From Megalopta genalis (lineage: Eukaryota > Arthropoda > Insecta > Hymenoptera > Halictidae): a stretch of DNA of 64,000 nucleotides. The stretch lies in NCBI RefSeq assembly GCF_051020955.1, contig NC_135013.1:42847087-42911086 (forward strand), in the 5' to 3' direction. Positions 33,591-46,266 of the stretch are shown piece after piece (position 1 is the stretch's first letter; each line of letters starts with the position of its first letter). The position numbers and the translations under genes were made by a program. The notes beneath the pieces were generated by a model, which had not been told where the DNA came from, did no database searches, and saw only the letters and a list, made by a program, of their open reading frames with translations.

Positions 33591-34527
33591 TTCCATATAA
33601 CTGACAATTTCAACACGTTTTTCTCAAAATCCTCTTTGCTTTTTTTTTATCTTCCCCAAATATTAGAGGCGCAAAAATATTTAAAAAATTGATAATTTCA
33701 ATTTAAAACGTTGCCATTTTGCAAATAATTAAGATTACTGTTATTTTGTCTCAGACTGTGGCCAGCTTGTACTAAATAAGAAGATTCTTCATTTTTTGTT
33801 TTGTTTTAGAACAGCAAACGACTCCTCATGTCTATGGCGAACACAATTTTTGTGAAATTGCATTCAATAAATTACTATAGAAATTTCGTATTTTTATTAT
33901 TTTTACTTTTAAAATATGCATGATGTATCTTAAATATCTATGGCAATATGTGCCAAAACATAATGCAAGAAGTTTAATAGTTCTTCTAAAAAATATTGGT
34001 AAAATTGTTTGAATACTGTTGGAATTTTTTGACTCGATACGTGAACTATGCAAGGTTTAGTCGTAGGTTTTGAAAAATTGTAAAACGTTGACACATCGTT
34101 CCGAACCATAGTCGAATAATGTTGTATTTGTAATTGATCTTATTTAATTGTTTATTTCCATATTTATTCAAATAAATCCAACAAAAATTGGCATTCTAAA
34201 CCAGATCGCTCCCTTATATTTCGAAAGTATTTCTGTGAACATCTAAGCTAAATCTAACCCCCGAACTTCATATCACATGAATACGAATTTAATATTTTCA
34301 TGACTTACTATTTTTTGGACTTACACGATTTTATTATTACCTTTGATTTAAACAAAGTCTTTCCGCAGCCACGAAACGCATAGGTAGCCAGATTTAAGAA
34401 AGATTTGGTCTAGGAAATCACGATAACATGAAGGTCAGTCACTACGTTAGATTTATTGCTGAGGTCTGAATAAGGTTTGGATGAGATCCAGGTAAGGTGC
34501 TGCTAAACGTACTTCCCCGTACGTGTA
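33591..34527. other. AT-rich non-genic stretch
   Basis: No recognisable gene or element. Confidence 0.4.
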
Positions 34528-35298
34528 CAGTCATTGTAAAAAGTATTCACACGCTGATTTTCGGATTTTCTACAAATCGTCGACGTTTAAACTGTTTCAA
34601 TTTCATAAAAAAATAGTCGTACAACAGAAAACTTATTTTAAAGCTGGAGACATGTACTTTTGTTATACATTGTTCATTTTTTTAACATGTTTTATGCATA
34701 ATAAAGCAAGTAAAAAACCAAAGAAACGAATTGAGACATCTGTAAATACGCTGGATCATTTTTATCACGACTGATCTTAACGTGCATTCCACAATTGAAA
34801 TATTCTCTTTACAATGATCCCTTAAACTTTGAAGTACGATCTTTTTAGTCGCTCTATATCTAATATTTTCATTTTGAATGGAAGATGTTTTATTTTTTGG
34901 TACAAGGTACACGAGGGACTTTCATAACTGAACGTGTTCCTCGTTTCTGTTCCATAAAACGAGTAAAAAGAAAATCGTATACCAATTTTCCACGGTTCAT
35001 TGCAAAGGAGAAGCTACAACCTTCAAATCTACATACAGTCGAATCATTCATGAAAAAAATGTTCGACGAGAAAATGTTTATAAAGATGTTTGAATTTGCA
35101 GCATTTTCAAGTCAATCTATATTTTCTGTTTTCCCTGCTATGTATAATCGTGTAAAAATATTTTAAGATACTGAGGGCACAGTCTTCAAGCTTTAAAATA
35201 AGCCGAAATTTATTAGTATAAGATTCTTTTTTACGAAGTTATAACATCGACAGTTTGTCGAAAATGAGAAAAGTTTCCAAAACTTTTTACACAGACTG
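34528..35298. mobile_element. 771-bp TA-flanked DNA element (CAGTCWKTGTAAAAAGT ends)
   Basis: Left end CAGTCATTGTAAAAAGTATT and right end, reverse-complemented, CAGTCTGTGTAAAAAGTTTT are inverted copies; TA flanks both (34526-34527 and 35299-35300). These are Tc1-type termini. Inside, frames at 34523-34774 and 34885-35166 (plus) and 34912-34682 (minus) are the longest, but none shows a DDE or HTH motif, so it is either a deletion derivative or a non-autonomous Tc1-like element. Confidence 0.78.
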
Positions 35299-35449
35299 TA
35301 TATCAGAAACTAAAGTCGAGCAAGGGATACACGTAAAACATATTTAGAATTATGTTCTCGACAATGTATGTATACAAAAATCATTGAAAGTGAGCTGGAA
35401 CCTAATCTATGCAATATTATTGGAGATCCTTATTTCAGCTGTATTTAAG

Positions 35450-35882
35450 TACACTTATACACGTGTAATTAATATTTCCGAACTTTAACCCGTGTTATTC
35501 TTAATACACGTGTATTTCTGTTACAAGTGTATTTTGTATTAGACGTGTATTTTTTATTGAAACGTAATGTTATGAAAAAAAAATATTAAAGAAAGTCCGA
35601 ACGATGTCCTGTTTTGGCTCATTTTCATCGAGAATAGCTCCTCAATTCATTCGTAATACTTTTATGAAAGTATATTGAAAAATGTAAAAGTTCAGATTTT
35701 CATTTGAGCTGGCACAGGTTATTCGAAGATTTATTTGAAGATTTATTCGAAGAGTTATTCATGATTTTCGGATAAACTTTCTTCATTCACGAAACGTCTG
35801 TTTTAAATATTCGTGTACACGTATACTATAAACACGAATTTCTTAATAGACGGTACACGTGTAATTAAAAAACACGGATCTT
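35450..35882. repeat. ACACGTGTA-rich inverted repeat region
   Basis: TACACGTGTAATTAA at the left (35459-35473) and GTACACGTGTAATTAAAAA at the right, plus CCGTGTTATTCTTAATACAC against AACACGAATTTCTTAATAGA, give an inverted layout about 430 bp long with several ACACGTGTA palindromes. Possibly a MITE; boundaries are uncertain. Confidence 0.45.
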
Positions 35883-36472
35883 TAGCTTTATAATAGTACG
35901 CGTCCAAAACTTTTAATTAGTTTTATAAAAAGCTTATAATTAATAACTTTTTAATAAACAGCTAAGTTGAAACTTTGCAGTATTACTTACAACAATGAAC
36001 TTGACAACATATTAAAAAGTTAAGGGTACAGTATATTTTTGTAAATAATTGCGATAGTATTTCCCTACGAAAGGAGAGACTATCACTGTGCGAGCGTTGA
36101 GTGTGACTACTGCCAATGCGACGCAAAGTAGTTCAAATCGAAGAATTCGGTGACATTTTGCTGAAGACTTGACTTCCCCAAATCGCTATTTATCAAAGTA
36201 TTCCTTTCTAAGAGTCTACGGATTCTAAACATGATGAAATTAATGAAACTGAATAAATATTTTAATTACTATGAACATTTAAACTTGAACGTTTTAAAGG
36301 TAACATATTTATCTAAGAAAACTGTTAAAACTTGTATGATATATTGATTTTTGTTTTTGTTTCATATTTATTCTAGACTCTTTCTGTGATAAAGAGCATT
36401 CTTTCTTAATAAGACATCATATCTTCTATTAGCGCATTAAATAAGTAACACTGAACGATAAAAGGATAAATA
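35883..36472. other. AT-rich non-genic stretch
   Basis: Nothing recognised. Confidence 0.4.
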
Positions 36473-36637
36473 GACTGTGTAATTTAAAACAGTGAAAAGG
36501 TTGATAGATACTAAGAATGTTGTTCTATTAATTTGAACTTATTAAAATTATTCAAGAACAAAAGAATATCATGATTATGTTTGCAATTGTTTTGCAATTA
36601 ATACAGGCAATATTGATTTTGCATAAAAATCCGCAGT
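36473..36637 (-). mobile_element. GACTGCGGAT-family MITE, copy (about 165 bp)
   Basis: The right end TTTTGCATAAAAATCCGCAG followed by TC is clear. The left end GACTGTGTAATTT is degraded. Reverse orientation. Confidence 0.6.
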
Positions 36638-37711
36638 CTGAAGATAAATTCTTAATATTTACGTACAATTGACAAGAGACATCTTTACGAACTTATAAAA
36701 TCTGGAATATTTCAAGCACATCTTCTTCTTAACAGACGAATATATTCTTCATAATAAATGCAGTATCCAAAATTGCGAGCCACTGTATACAATAAATGAA
36801 TTCTTTTGCGTTAGAATGTTGTGTCTGCACACGTGTATGAAATCGAGCGTGAACGATCCTGCGATGAATGAGATGAAAGTTAATTTACTGAAAACCACCG
36901 CGATGTTAACAACATTATACTCAAATTATTCCTTTATTTAATAAATTCTCGCATAAATATTGCTTAAATAGAAATGAAAGTGCCATAATTTCTAGTAGTC
37001 TCCTTATGTCTCCTAAGAGGGGACATTCGAATACAGAAGATTAATATTTGGTTAACCAATTTTTGCAAACAGCTACGCATTTTCGACTTTTCTGCTTTTT
37101 ATACATACCTATTACATTCCAAATAAATCTATTATATTTATTAGCGTCTCTCCATTGAAACAGGATTTTTGAGCCGCATAAATTTCAACAGGAATAAAAA
37201 TTTAATACGTTAATATTTTTCCCCGATTAAAATGTTCCAATAACGCCCGGAGCCCGCATCCGCACAAATTATCTGATTGGTTAGATTTGCCATCGACGTT
37301 CCTGTAAATAGTATAGCAATGCCTGTTCCATTATATTTAAATAAACATGTCAGTCTTCTATTCCTTGATCCAGTGAATCCACTGAATCAGGCCAAAGCTA
37401 TTTATGGATGTTCCACCCCAAACAAGTGCAGATCCATCACCTACTTTTATCGTTGGTTTAGTAGAATTTCGTGGGTATTCTGATACAATACGATACGATA
37501 CGACGCGATACGATGTTTGGCATACATTTTACCGTCGGATGCGAGTTTACTAAACTCGAAACTCGTGCGCGAAAATTACTAGTAGATCTGGGTCGCTTCT
37601 CGTGGCTCCAATTTAAATGGTGTTTCGCAAAAGCAATTTTGGCTCGTTCATTTTTCTACCGAACAAATACCCTTGGTTCCGCGATTATAAACTAGACCTG
37701 CGCTACCGTCG
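36638..37711. other. Non-genic stretch with GATAC microsatellite
   Basis: A 5-bp (GATAC)n microsatellite, about six units with one interruption, lies at 37482-37514. Short frames at 37277-37695 have no family resemblance. The last five bases (37707-37711, CGTCG) are the target duplication of the next element. Confidence 0.45.
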
Positions 37712-38707
37712 CACAGTGGTCGGTTTCCATACAAAAAGCGGAAAAAAGTCAGTTTTAAAAAATATCCCCGTAATGCATAATTTATTCACTGTATTTATTC
37801 ACATAATTATTCATTAATTAAACATGTGGCTTATTATATATTATGATCTTTTTTATCATTTGTTCATTTTGGACACGGCTACATGGCTTCAAAGTATTCC
37901 ACTTCAAAATCATCCTAAATGTATATCATCGTTTATAATCATTTTGTTTTTTGAAAATACATAATTTTTACAGAATTTAATGTACTTAGAATGTACTTAA
38001 ATCATGTCACAGGACACTTTTTTATCTCTCAAATCTTTTAAGTTATGTCCAATTGAATATGTTGAATTTTCATTTCATTTTTCAATTATGAGTTCGATGG
38101 AGTTCAGTGTTTGCTTTGATCGCATTTTACAGAGTTATTAATTAATGACGATGTAAAAATTGGCTGCTATTAGCTGCTATTGAAGAAATCATGTAATAAT
38201 AAACAATGCCAAAATGACACTTGCCACGAAGCATACCGTTATACGTATAAGCTACCGAATTACGCGAGATGTTTTTAATAGGTTGAGTAAAATATCAATA
38301 TTTCAACTGTTTGCACTCTATTGAAACTAATGAGAATAATTATAAATTATTTTTTGGGATTATATGCAGACTTTTGATCACATCTGACTCGTTCATGTCG
38401 AGAATAAGGAAAAGAACGATCAAGAAATCAAAACCATTTCTCAAAGAAACAATCGAACTACCAGTTTCGGAACAATGTCCGCAACATGAAAATGGAGAGG
38501 ATGTTCAACTTAATTGAATTGAAAACAAAATTTTTTTTAAAAATTTGTTTATAAACAATTCAAATACTGCATTTTGTTTTCATTATTCTAACCCAACAAA
38601 AACCTAAATATATGTACTAGTAATATAAAATGAAAAAGTAAAGCTTAAACATATAATTTTAGTTGATATATTTTTTTCCGCTTTTTGTATGGAAACCGAC
38701 CATTGTG
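37712..38707. mobile_element. Transib-like non-autonomous transposon with RSS-like ends (996 bp)
   Basis: The first and last 36 bases are inverted copies with one mismatch. Each end can be parsed as heptamer CACAGTG (left, 37712-37718) or CACAATG (right, 38701-38707 on the minus strand), a 12-bp spacer GTCGGTTTCCAT, and nonamer ACAAAAAGC, then GGAAAAAA. The RAG signal consensus is CACAGTG and ACAAAAACC. Directly outside lie identical 5-bp repeats CGTCG (37707-37711 and 38708-38712). Transib transposons are known for CACWRTG-starting termini and GC-rich 5-bp target duplications, so I assign it there. Inside, the only notable frame (38311-38517, plus) contains a basic MSRIRKRTIKKSKPF segment with no recognised transposase motif; the element is probably non-autonomous. 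Confidence 0.8.
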
Positions 38708-38712
38708 CGTCG

Positions 38713-39407
38713 CCGAATAGATCTATTATTTTCCTCTCTGCGAAGATATGACGCTATTTCGACATGAGTATCCACAGCGGGCTTCAACCTGTTTACCTAG
38801 GATAATCTGATTACTTTCCGACCGGTTTTAGGGTTCATTTTTCGCAATGTCTCTATATCAAACATCGTTTGTACGGTTCCAAACGAATCTTTGGATTGTA
38901 TAAAATATTATTGTTTGCTGCATTTAGAAAGTAGCTTTATGTGTAACATTAAATAATTTAGAAATATGAATAAGAACGTAGATAATACCAAATTCAGTGG
39001 ATGATTTATTGCACATACTAAGAGAAATTGAGAATTTATCGTCTCACTGTGACTGAATGTAACTTTGGAGTCTCGTAGCTATTTGTCATGTTTTTTAGCC
39101 AGACTTCACATTTAGCCACAATGTTGCAAAAATATTTCGTTCCGTCATAATCGAACAGATCGTGCCTTACGATTTTTAACTTTTACTTTCACACATCGGA
39201 CAAAATTCAATCTCTTTAATATTCTCAATTCATTGTCAAGTCATATACAAAAATTGATACTTTCTGGTTTAGAGTTACATAAGCTTTTTTATATTAATAA
39301 AAATAGTTGCTAAAATTACAGTACATTTAAAATTACGGAACTTAAAAATATAAATATCTTCTCTGCAGTAACGTAGACGTTGCATGAATTCAATAGAGAA
39401 ATAATAG
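38713..39407. other. Non-genic stretch
   Basis: No gene recognised. Confidence 0.4.
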
Positions 39408-39409
39408 TA

Positions 39410-39601
39410 CAGTAAATTCTCTCTAATTGACACTCAGATTGTTCACAAAAATGGACAATTCGAGTCTTACGGTTCGTTTTTATAGTTGTTGACAATCGGT
39501 AACTATAGAAACGAGCCGCAAGACTTGAATAATCGTATCTCCTCTTCCCAAATTGTCCATTTTTGTGCACAGTCTGAGCGTCAATTAGACAGGATTTACT
39601 G
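39410..39601. mobile_element. Hairpin MITE, pogo-like ends, second copy (192 bp)
   Basis: It is homologous to 18192-18401: same ends (CAGTAAATTCTCTC; right end inverse CAGTAAATCC), same centre GTTGTTGACAATCGGTAACT, and the same right arm with CGTATCTCCTCTTCCCAAAT. The left arm lacks about 20 bp (the GGGAAGAGGAGATACG complement), so the palindrome is asymmetric. The left flank is TA (39408-39409); the right flank is TT, an apparent mutation of TA. Confidence 0.88.
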
Positions 39602-40880
39602 TTTATACTGCGAGAAAATGAGAATTTCCTTAATATTCATTAATTATAGCGACACATAAATATAGTTTGCCATCTACACATTAAAAAATTCATGAAAAAT
39701 TCCTTGCACTATAACGAGTCAGACTCATGATGAAGATTTCTTATATGATCTATTATGAATGTTATTCGTTTTTTTTTGTCACAATCACAATAAAATTTTA
39801 GTCTTATGTTATCAATATTTAAAACTGAAAGGGATGAAGACATCCAAGGAATACAAATTGTTTGTCTTGTTCTATTTCACGACGAAGAAGTGCTAATCAA
39901 TGTAGCTGTGAAAGAATCGTTAACATCAGAACACTGATTGTTCTATTATCTGAACATTTACTCTATTAGTTTGAATGTGGGAAGTTTGAGTGTGTAATAA
40001 TATTCTCACGTATTAAGGCCATTCAAAGCAACTTTAATTTCTACAAAAGCTACATTTCAAAACTTTTTATCTAGTTTTGGAAGCATATCCATTTTTTATA
40101 CATCGTAGTTGTGCTTTTAATGTTCATCGGACAAAGAAGATTTACATTGTATTTTCTTATATATTGTCAAATTCGCCAGGATTTCCTGATATGTATTTGT
40201 TCTCACTTGAGATTTTTAAATTTACTAAGAACTCCTTTCTCTTTAGGCGTCATTAATTTAGGACGGATTTGAATGGATTTTCTACGGATCTGTTAACAAT
40301 AATAGTGACTACGTTTGCAACGAAATAATTTGCCTTTCAAAATCTGCAAATAATTTTGCACTTGGTTCCCGTGAAATTTTTCCAATGACCCATATTTTTC
40401 AAATAATTTTAGTCCGTAATGAATTTTTCGTAGTCAATATGCAAACGCGTTCAATATGTAGTATTCGGAAAAGTACAATATTTGCACTTATGTAAACGAA
40501 ATTTAATAACGCTAAACTCCGTTCGCACTTACGCGTTATTAATATTAGCTCACGAGATCCATATAAAAGTGTAGTCAATTGAAATATTATATTTCTGAAC
40601 AAACTTTAAAAGTATTATGAAGATTTTAATTGTTTTATCTTCCTGTCCGGGAGTTAAGCTGCAGGACATTTCATATTTTATATCATTAGTATGATTCGAA
40701 TCGTATTCCAGTCTTACAAATGTGTTCTAATTAACGACTCGTGGAACATAAATACTCCTTTGTCACTGCTGCATCATAATAAAAAGTTTAAGCCCTATTT
40801 ATAAAAACGTAGCACCATTATTTTTGTTAGGATGTTAAATAATTCAGTACTTGTGAATGTATTTGTAAGAAACGAATATA
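39602..40880. other. AT-rich non-genic stretch
   Basis: No gene, RNA gene or element recognised. Confidence 0.4.
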
Positions 40881-41231
40881 GGGTGAGTCACGTGAATTTG
40901 GACACTTCGAATAACTTTGAAATTATGCGTCTTCTTGAATCATATTTATCAAATATTCTATCGAAAAAATATTAAATTTCAAGTAAAAAAGTATTATTCT
41001 ATGATGATCCTTAGCCTCGAGGTTAACATGATATTTTAAAATACATGATTCTATTTTTTAAGAAAGGAAGAAGGATCTGGAAACAAAACTTGAAAATCAT
41101 TCTGCATACAAAAAAAGTTGATGTGCAATCATTTAACTTCTTTGAAACCGTGCGGCTTCTGAATTTAATCATTTTTTATAAAACGCATAATTTATAAGTG
41201 ATTCGAGGTGTGCAAGTTACGCGACTCACCC
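40881..41231. mobile_element. 351-bp inverted-repeat MITE (GGGTGAGTC ends)
   Basis: The left arm (40881-40928) GGGTGAGTCACGTGAATTTG and the right arm (41184-41231, reverse-complemented) GGGTGAGTCGCGTAACTTGC match over about 48 bp, both reaching AAATTATGCGT. The interior is non-coding. TA lies left of the first arm, but the right flank is not TA. Confidence 0.75.
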
Positions 41232-42904
41232 ACATCTTCAAGCAGCAAATATATCCTCAACTAAATAATATTTAATAATATTTATATAATAATAATATTT
41301 AATAATATTTGATTAATATTTATTCATGATATTAATAACATACATTTTAATGATATATAGATATCATAATACAATATCTATTAATGATATTCTTCATAAT
41401 TCTTAAACAAACATCCTTCATGTTCTTTAACGCGATTTATTATTAAGTTAGCTTTGCGAATTGTTCGTTGAATTCTGTTTCGATACGGAATTATTGAAAC
41501 AAAAATATCTTTTATGCGAGTTTGACGGGATTTCTCATTGCTTATCGGCTCAACTAATAATTAAAACAGCTGTCACATTTAACTACTTACTATTTCGGCT
41601 CCGAAAAATTAGTAAATATTCTTCAGACATTCTGAAATAGGAGTGAACAGCATTTTTCTTAAAAATATCACTGTCACGTAGTAAAAAAATTTCGGAAAGT
41701 TCTCGCTCCGTGACTTGTTCATTACTTCGAACGTGGCCCAAATCCGTCTCTTCTTCTCATTGATCACTGATTTTCGTTAATAACTCGTAAACAAAGCCGC
41801 GGATTGCATTTTCACTAAGAAAAAAGTTACTTCAAATGACCTCATGAACCCACCATTTCCTAGAAATACGATAATTTTGGGACACTCTGTATATCATGCT
41901 TAATATAATTGCAACTTGATTGTCAATTTTGTGCGTTTATAATAAAATTAACTGTGTAAAATACGAAATCGTATACGAAATCCATAATTTATTGAAATTG
42001 TTCGTAAAAGAAATACATTTTTTATTTACCTTCTGCTGCAATTGAATCGTGAAACTTGTGTTTTCCATTAAGATTCACAGTCTAATTATAATTGTTTACT
42101 AAAGCGTGCGTAGAAGTTTTGTTGTCTGAATACTATGTTTATACAACTCCATTATAAGATAACGTATGGAGTGATATAAACCTGGAGCGACCTGTTAACG
42201 AAATGTCGAATGTATTCCTAATACATACAACGAAGTTTTTCATTAATTAAAAAAACCTGATTGAAATCCGGGAACCAAACAAAAACTTACGCAACTTTAT
42301 TTTTATAACTGTAAGAAATATACTAATCAATTCCTTAAATGTATAGTTCGCACGTTGTACGAACGAGAGTCGCATTATTCAATTTGTGGCATTTGGAAAA
42401 AATTTCATCTATCATGATTTATAAAATGAGTACAAGTACAACTAATATAATAAGAATATAATATAAAGTGATAAAAATAGATATTTCTTCTGCTATGCTC
42501 TCTCATTTTAATCAGCACTATAAGTATTAACAGTTTTTGTTGAAGTGTCGCCATAAAACGAGATCGTTTCATTAAAAAATGTCCATCGTCAGCTTTACTC
42601 TGCGGCATTTTCAAAAATAGCCGACTCTTCAAATAAAAATTAGTGTTTCTATATTTTATTATAATTATTTTCAGTTTCAGAGATCTAATTATTGCTCGTG
42701 CAGTTGTCTTGTAAGAAGTTCTAAATTTTTAAGCTTTTATGTGAATTTCATGCTTCATGAGTGAAAATGATCCAATCCATCCGTCAATTTTCCCGTAAAA
42801 CTCTATCTATGGATAGAAGAATCTCTGCTCACTTATTTATTCGATACTTCATGAATAGCAAAATTGACGAAGGTCGAAAGTTTAGAAATAATGATTAATT
42901 TATA
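41232..42904. other. AT-rich non-genic stretch
   Basis: The 41255-41400 part is (TAATAATATT)n-type low complexity. At 41877-41893 GGGACACTCTGTATATC resembles an end of TACAGGGTGTCCC-type insect MITEs, without a visible partner. At 42055-42072 an isolated GACTGCGGAT-family end (TTAAGATTCACAGTCT) occurs. No gene seen. Confidence 0.4.
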
Positions 42905-43559
42905 AATAATTATTATTAATTAATTAATTAGAATTTAGAATTAATAATAAAAAAAATCAAAAATTCTAAAGAAAACAATATATTGTACCGTAAACTTTGA
43001 ACTTCAATGTAAAACATATATACCATGCATTGTAAGGCAGCCTCGTAGAATACAACGGAAAGAACGTATCGATTGAAAAATTTTTATGCTGCATCGATCA
43101 ACTGTCTTACGAATATTCCCTAAGCTTTTATCTTGGACGTACGTAAATTGCCGAAGTTACAAATTTGTTATGCTATGAACGACCTGCATGCGCAGCGTTG
43201 CCTGTTTTACGGCAAACGCCGCAGCACGTATCGTATTAGCCATCATCCTCCGGTTTCTCGATTAAGGAAAACCAATCTAAACAAACAATTATATACCTGC
43301 AGTCCCGACCAAAAAAATAGCTCTGTGGATAAATTTGTAAAACATTTATAAATAACAAACAAAGATATATTTCATTAACCCTCTACAGTCCAAATTCTGC
43401 ATTTGAACAGAGAAAAAGACTTGCTTAGATTTCTAAACTATTTAATTTTACCAGAAACATGTTGCCCAAATGCATATTCCTGCTGCTAGTAAATCTTTTT
43501 AATATGGGATAAAAATTTCTATTGTGTCAATGAAAATATTAATTCTACCTTTTTATAAT
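42905..43559. other. Non-genic stretch
   Basis: A frame at 43133-43351 (72 codons, non-ATG start) has raised G+C but no recognised domain. TTAACCCTCTACAGTCC at 43376-43392 looks like one piggyBac-type end (TTAA then CCC), but no partner end was found. Confidence 0.35.
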
Positions 43560-43765
43560 TTTCGAACGTCTTACTTTTATTTTATTTCTTTATTTCATAT
43601 TTTTTTATTTATTTTTTATCTTCTTTTCTTTTTTATTATTTCCTTTATTTTTTATATGCACTATGTAAAACAATACTGCAATATAAACAATATGTTATAT
43701 CCTTCACTATAACATGTACTTTTAATTTAATAAAACGTATATTTGTTAAAATGTCAAATTTTAAT
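43560..43765 (+). repeat. Dispersed T-rich repeat, copy 1
   Basis: A TTTATTTCTTTATTT tract, then TGCACTATGTAAAACAATAC, AATATAAACAATATGTTATA and ACTTTTAATTTAATAAAACG. The same order of blocks recurs at 52665-52866. It is probably the end of a larger mobile element; the type is unknown. Confidence 0.7.
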
Positions 43766-45854
43766 CAATTAGAAATAATTTCTTAACTTTTGGCGATATG
43801 TATATATACATACATATTGTAAAAAATCAGACAAATTAGTTTTGTCTTTTTGGCTATGTATTAGCCTTAGTCCAAGGAAATCATTTCTTAATTTTATTTT
43901 TTGATGTCATAATATAAATGTTTGAATTCAATTTCGCGTGAGACATTCCGATATTGGAATCTATTTGCAGAGACAACTATTTTTTTTTGTTAGAGCACGT
44001 ATGTTGTTGTTCAAAACATTCTTAGAATTGTAGCTGTTATTAAATGTCATGTGAACTTTGAAATTAGCTCGCATAATATTAGTTTATCGCGTAAAGTACG
44101 TCACACAGTCACATCATAATCAGCAAAACTTACGACTTCCATGACACCACAATAATTGATTGGCGGGTAAATGATCAATAAAACAATTTTAGGTATCTGT
44201 TAAGGAGTCATGGTTAAGGAACATATAACATCGATAAAATAATAACGGATAAATTATCATAAACGTATGAATTTTCATGTCAATTTTAATCGTTCTCGTC
44301 CCTTTTTCTAATAACAGCGATTAAGTCAGAGAATGCACTTTTCCATGATATTATAAACAAAATGTACAATATAGAAATCCTTAGCAGGCCAGAAGTATTT
44401 CAAGTTTACATATCGTCAAGTCCAAGCTATTTTTCATACGAAAAGAAATTATGTATTAAAGATTTCAATATCAAATATAGAAAAAGAATATTCATTTTTT
44501 AATAAAAATACATTGACAAATTTTCGTAAAAATCATCCACCATCATATTCCAATATTTCCTGCCAGATTTTACGATTTTATCATGTTTGAACTGATGTAA
44601 TCGCGGAGTAGATACATAAAATTTAGATGATAATGGTAATTTAACCTTTCTTCAGAGGTCGACGGAGTAATTTTGTGTGAACCAAAAGATCGAAATTCTA
44701 TGCCCGTAGCTATATATATATATACCTAAAGGCAATTAATTATAAAATATCCGTTGCATGATTAATGACTCGTGTGCATTAAATTGATTACAGTATTAGT
44801 ATTGCTCGAACGCTATCTCCAATATTAATAAATACGTCGTTCCGTCATGACGCAGGCGCTCATTGAAGAATGACAGAAAAACTACAAGAAAAGCAAAGGT
44901 TGCAACAGAGATAGTAGTCCAATCGAATAATTTTTTCGAGCTTTACGTATCGTTTTACGGCACATATTTTAGTAAAATTATGTTTAACAAATTTATTTTT
45001 AGTATAACAATAAATTACATAAACTTAAATCGTAACAATATCTTTAATTACAATAAACGTTTATTAAGTAACATAAAATTCTAGAAAGTTGCTATTGCTA
45101 CATTATAAAAATTTATCTTCAGTATAAAAATAAGTTATATTGACTTAAAGCAATAATATCTTCTCGTTCAGAGAACGTTTATGTACAATTCTAGAAAATT
45201 TTAACCAGTATTTTAATAAAATTATATATAACTACAGAAAATTAGGACACTCGTGATTATGTTTTCAGATACGTTCGAATAAAAATCTCTGTTTTAACGC
45301 GAAGGTAAAGGCAAAGCGTGTAATCCTTTAATCGTTCGTTATTAGTATTCACTTTATCTTATCGATACGTGTTTGCATAACGAAATTTACAACGACAATC
45401 AACGTCATTTCAGTATTTCAACGATTGTTTTATCATCGTTCGTCATTTATCCGAACATTTCTGTAACACCGAATCGTTTCTAACGATGGGGAGACACCTT
45501 TACTCGATGCATCAATATGTAGTTCTCAGTTATGCTCATTCAATCTCCGATATGATAATATTTAATTAACGGACTGGGCATAGCAAGCACAATACATATA
45601 CATAGACACATCGATCTATGAAGAATGATATGCAGCACATATACATTCGATCGTGTACAATGTTGCACATCTATTCAAAGACGGAGAACGTTCGAGAGAT
45701 AATTTTGATATTCGTATAACTAAGGCGCTGCATAGGCGATGCATTTGCACATGTCAATTATTACATACTGATGCAAACACTGGAAAAGTAATTATAACTG
45801 GAATGAGTCTTCTGTTGTATGAAATAATTCGGTTTGCAAAGTTTCTAATAAATA
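43766..45854. other. AT-rich non-genic stretch
   Basis: No recognisable gene. Frames here (for example 44863-45084 and 45653-45919) have AT-biased codons and no motifs, and the second overlaps a MITE end. Confidence 0.4.
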
Positions 45855-45940
45855 GACAGCGAATTTATATGCAAAATAAAAGTTGTCAGCACTTAGTGCA
45901 AGATACGGAAGCTACGTAGACATTTCTTTCTTTGTTTAAT
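45855..45940 (+). mobile_element. GACTGCGGAT-family MITE, left part only
   Basis: It starts GACAGCGAATTTATATGCAA then AATAAAAGTTGTCAGC. The family interior GCACTTAGTGCAAGATACGG and TTCTTTGTTTAATAATTTTA follows. The right end is not recognisable. Confidence 0.55.
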
Positions 45941-46266
45941 AATTTTATTGGGTTGAAAATATTTGCATTAAATGACCCATTAAATGACATTAACTAACGC
46001 GTTTTATAATTTAAAAATTAAATTTGTTTTTATAGTACGTAGAATTATAATTTTGAAATGCTGCGTTTAAAGTTTAAAAGTATATTGTAAGTATTTTCTC
46101 AATAAAATTTATCTCATTATTCGCCGAAAGATTGTTTTAAAGTAAAGATACCACTGATCTGAAACGTTTATTTAATAGTCACACTTTCGTTTATTTAAAT
46201 GTTCCTACTGTTTCGAAATTCATTTTTCTTCAGTAATGAGTTGTAATCACATCAATTAACAATGTA

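Noticed and set aside
37712..38707. hAT assignment for the CACAGTGGTC element
   Set aside because: hAT elements make 8-bp duplications; here the flanks share exactly CGTCG (5 bp) next to CACAGTG/CACAATG, which fits Transib better.
43376..43392. piggyBac-type end (TTAACCCTCTACAGTCC)
   Set aside because: No matching inverted end with TTAA found downstream or upstream; recorded only in the region note.
43524..43712. Phenylalanine-rich plus-strand ORF
   Set aside because: Produced by a T-rich tract that is part of a dispersed repeat also present at 52665.
45653..45919. 88-codon plus-strand ORF
   Set aside because: Its 3' part runs through a MITE end at 45855, so the frame is fortuitous.
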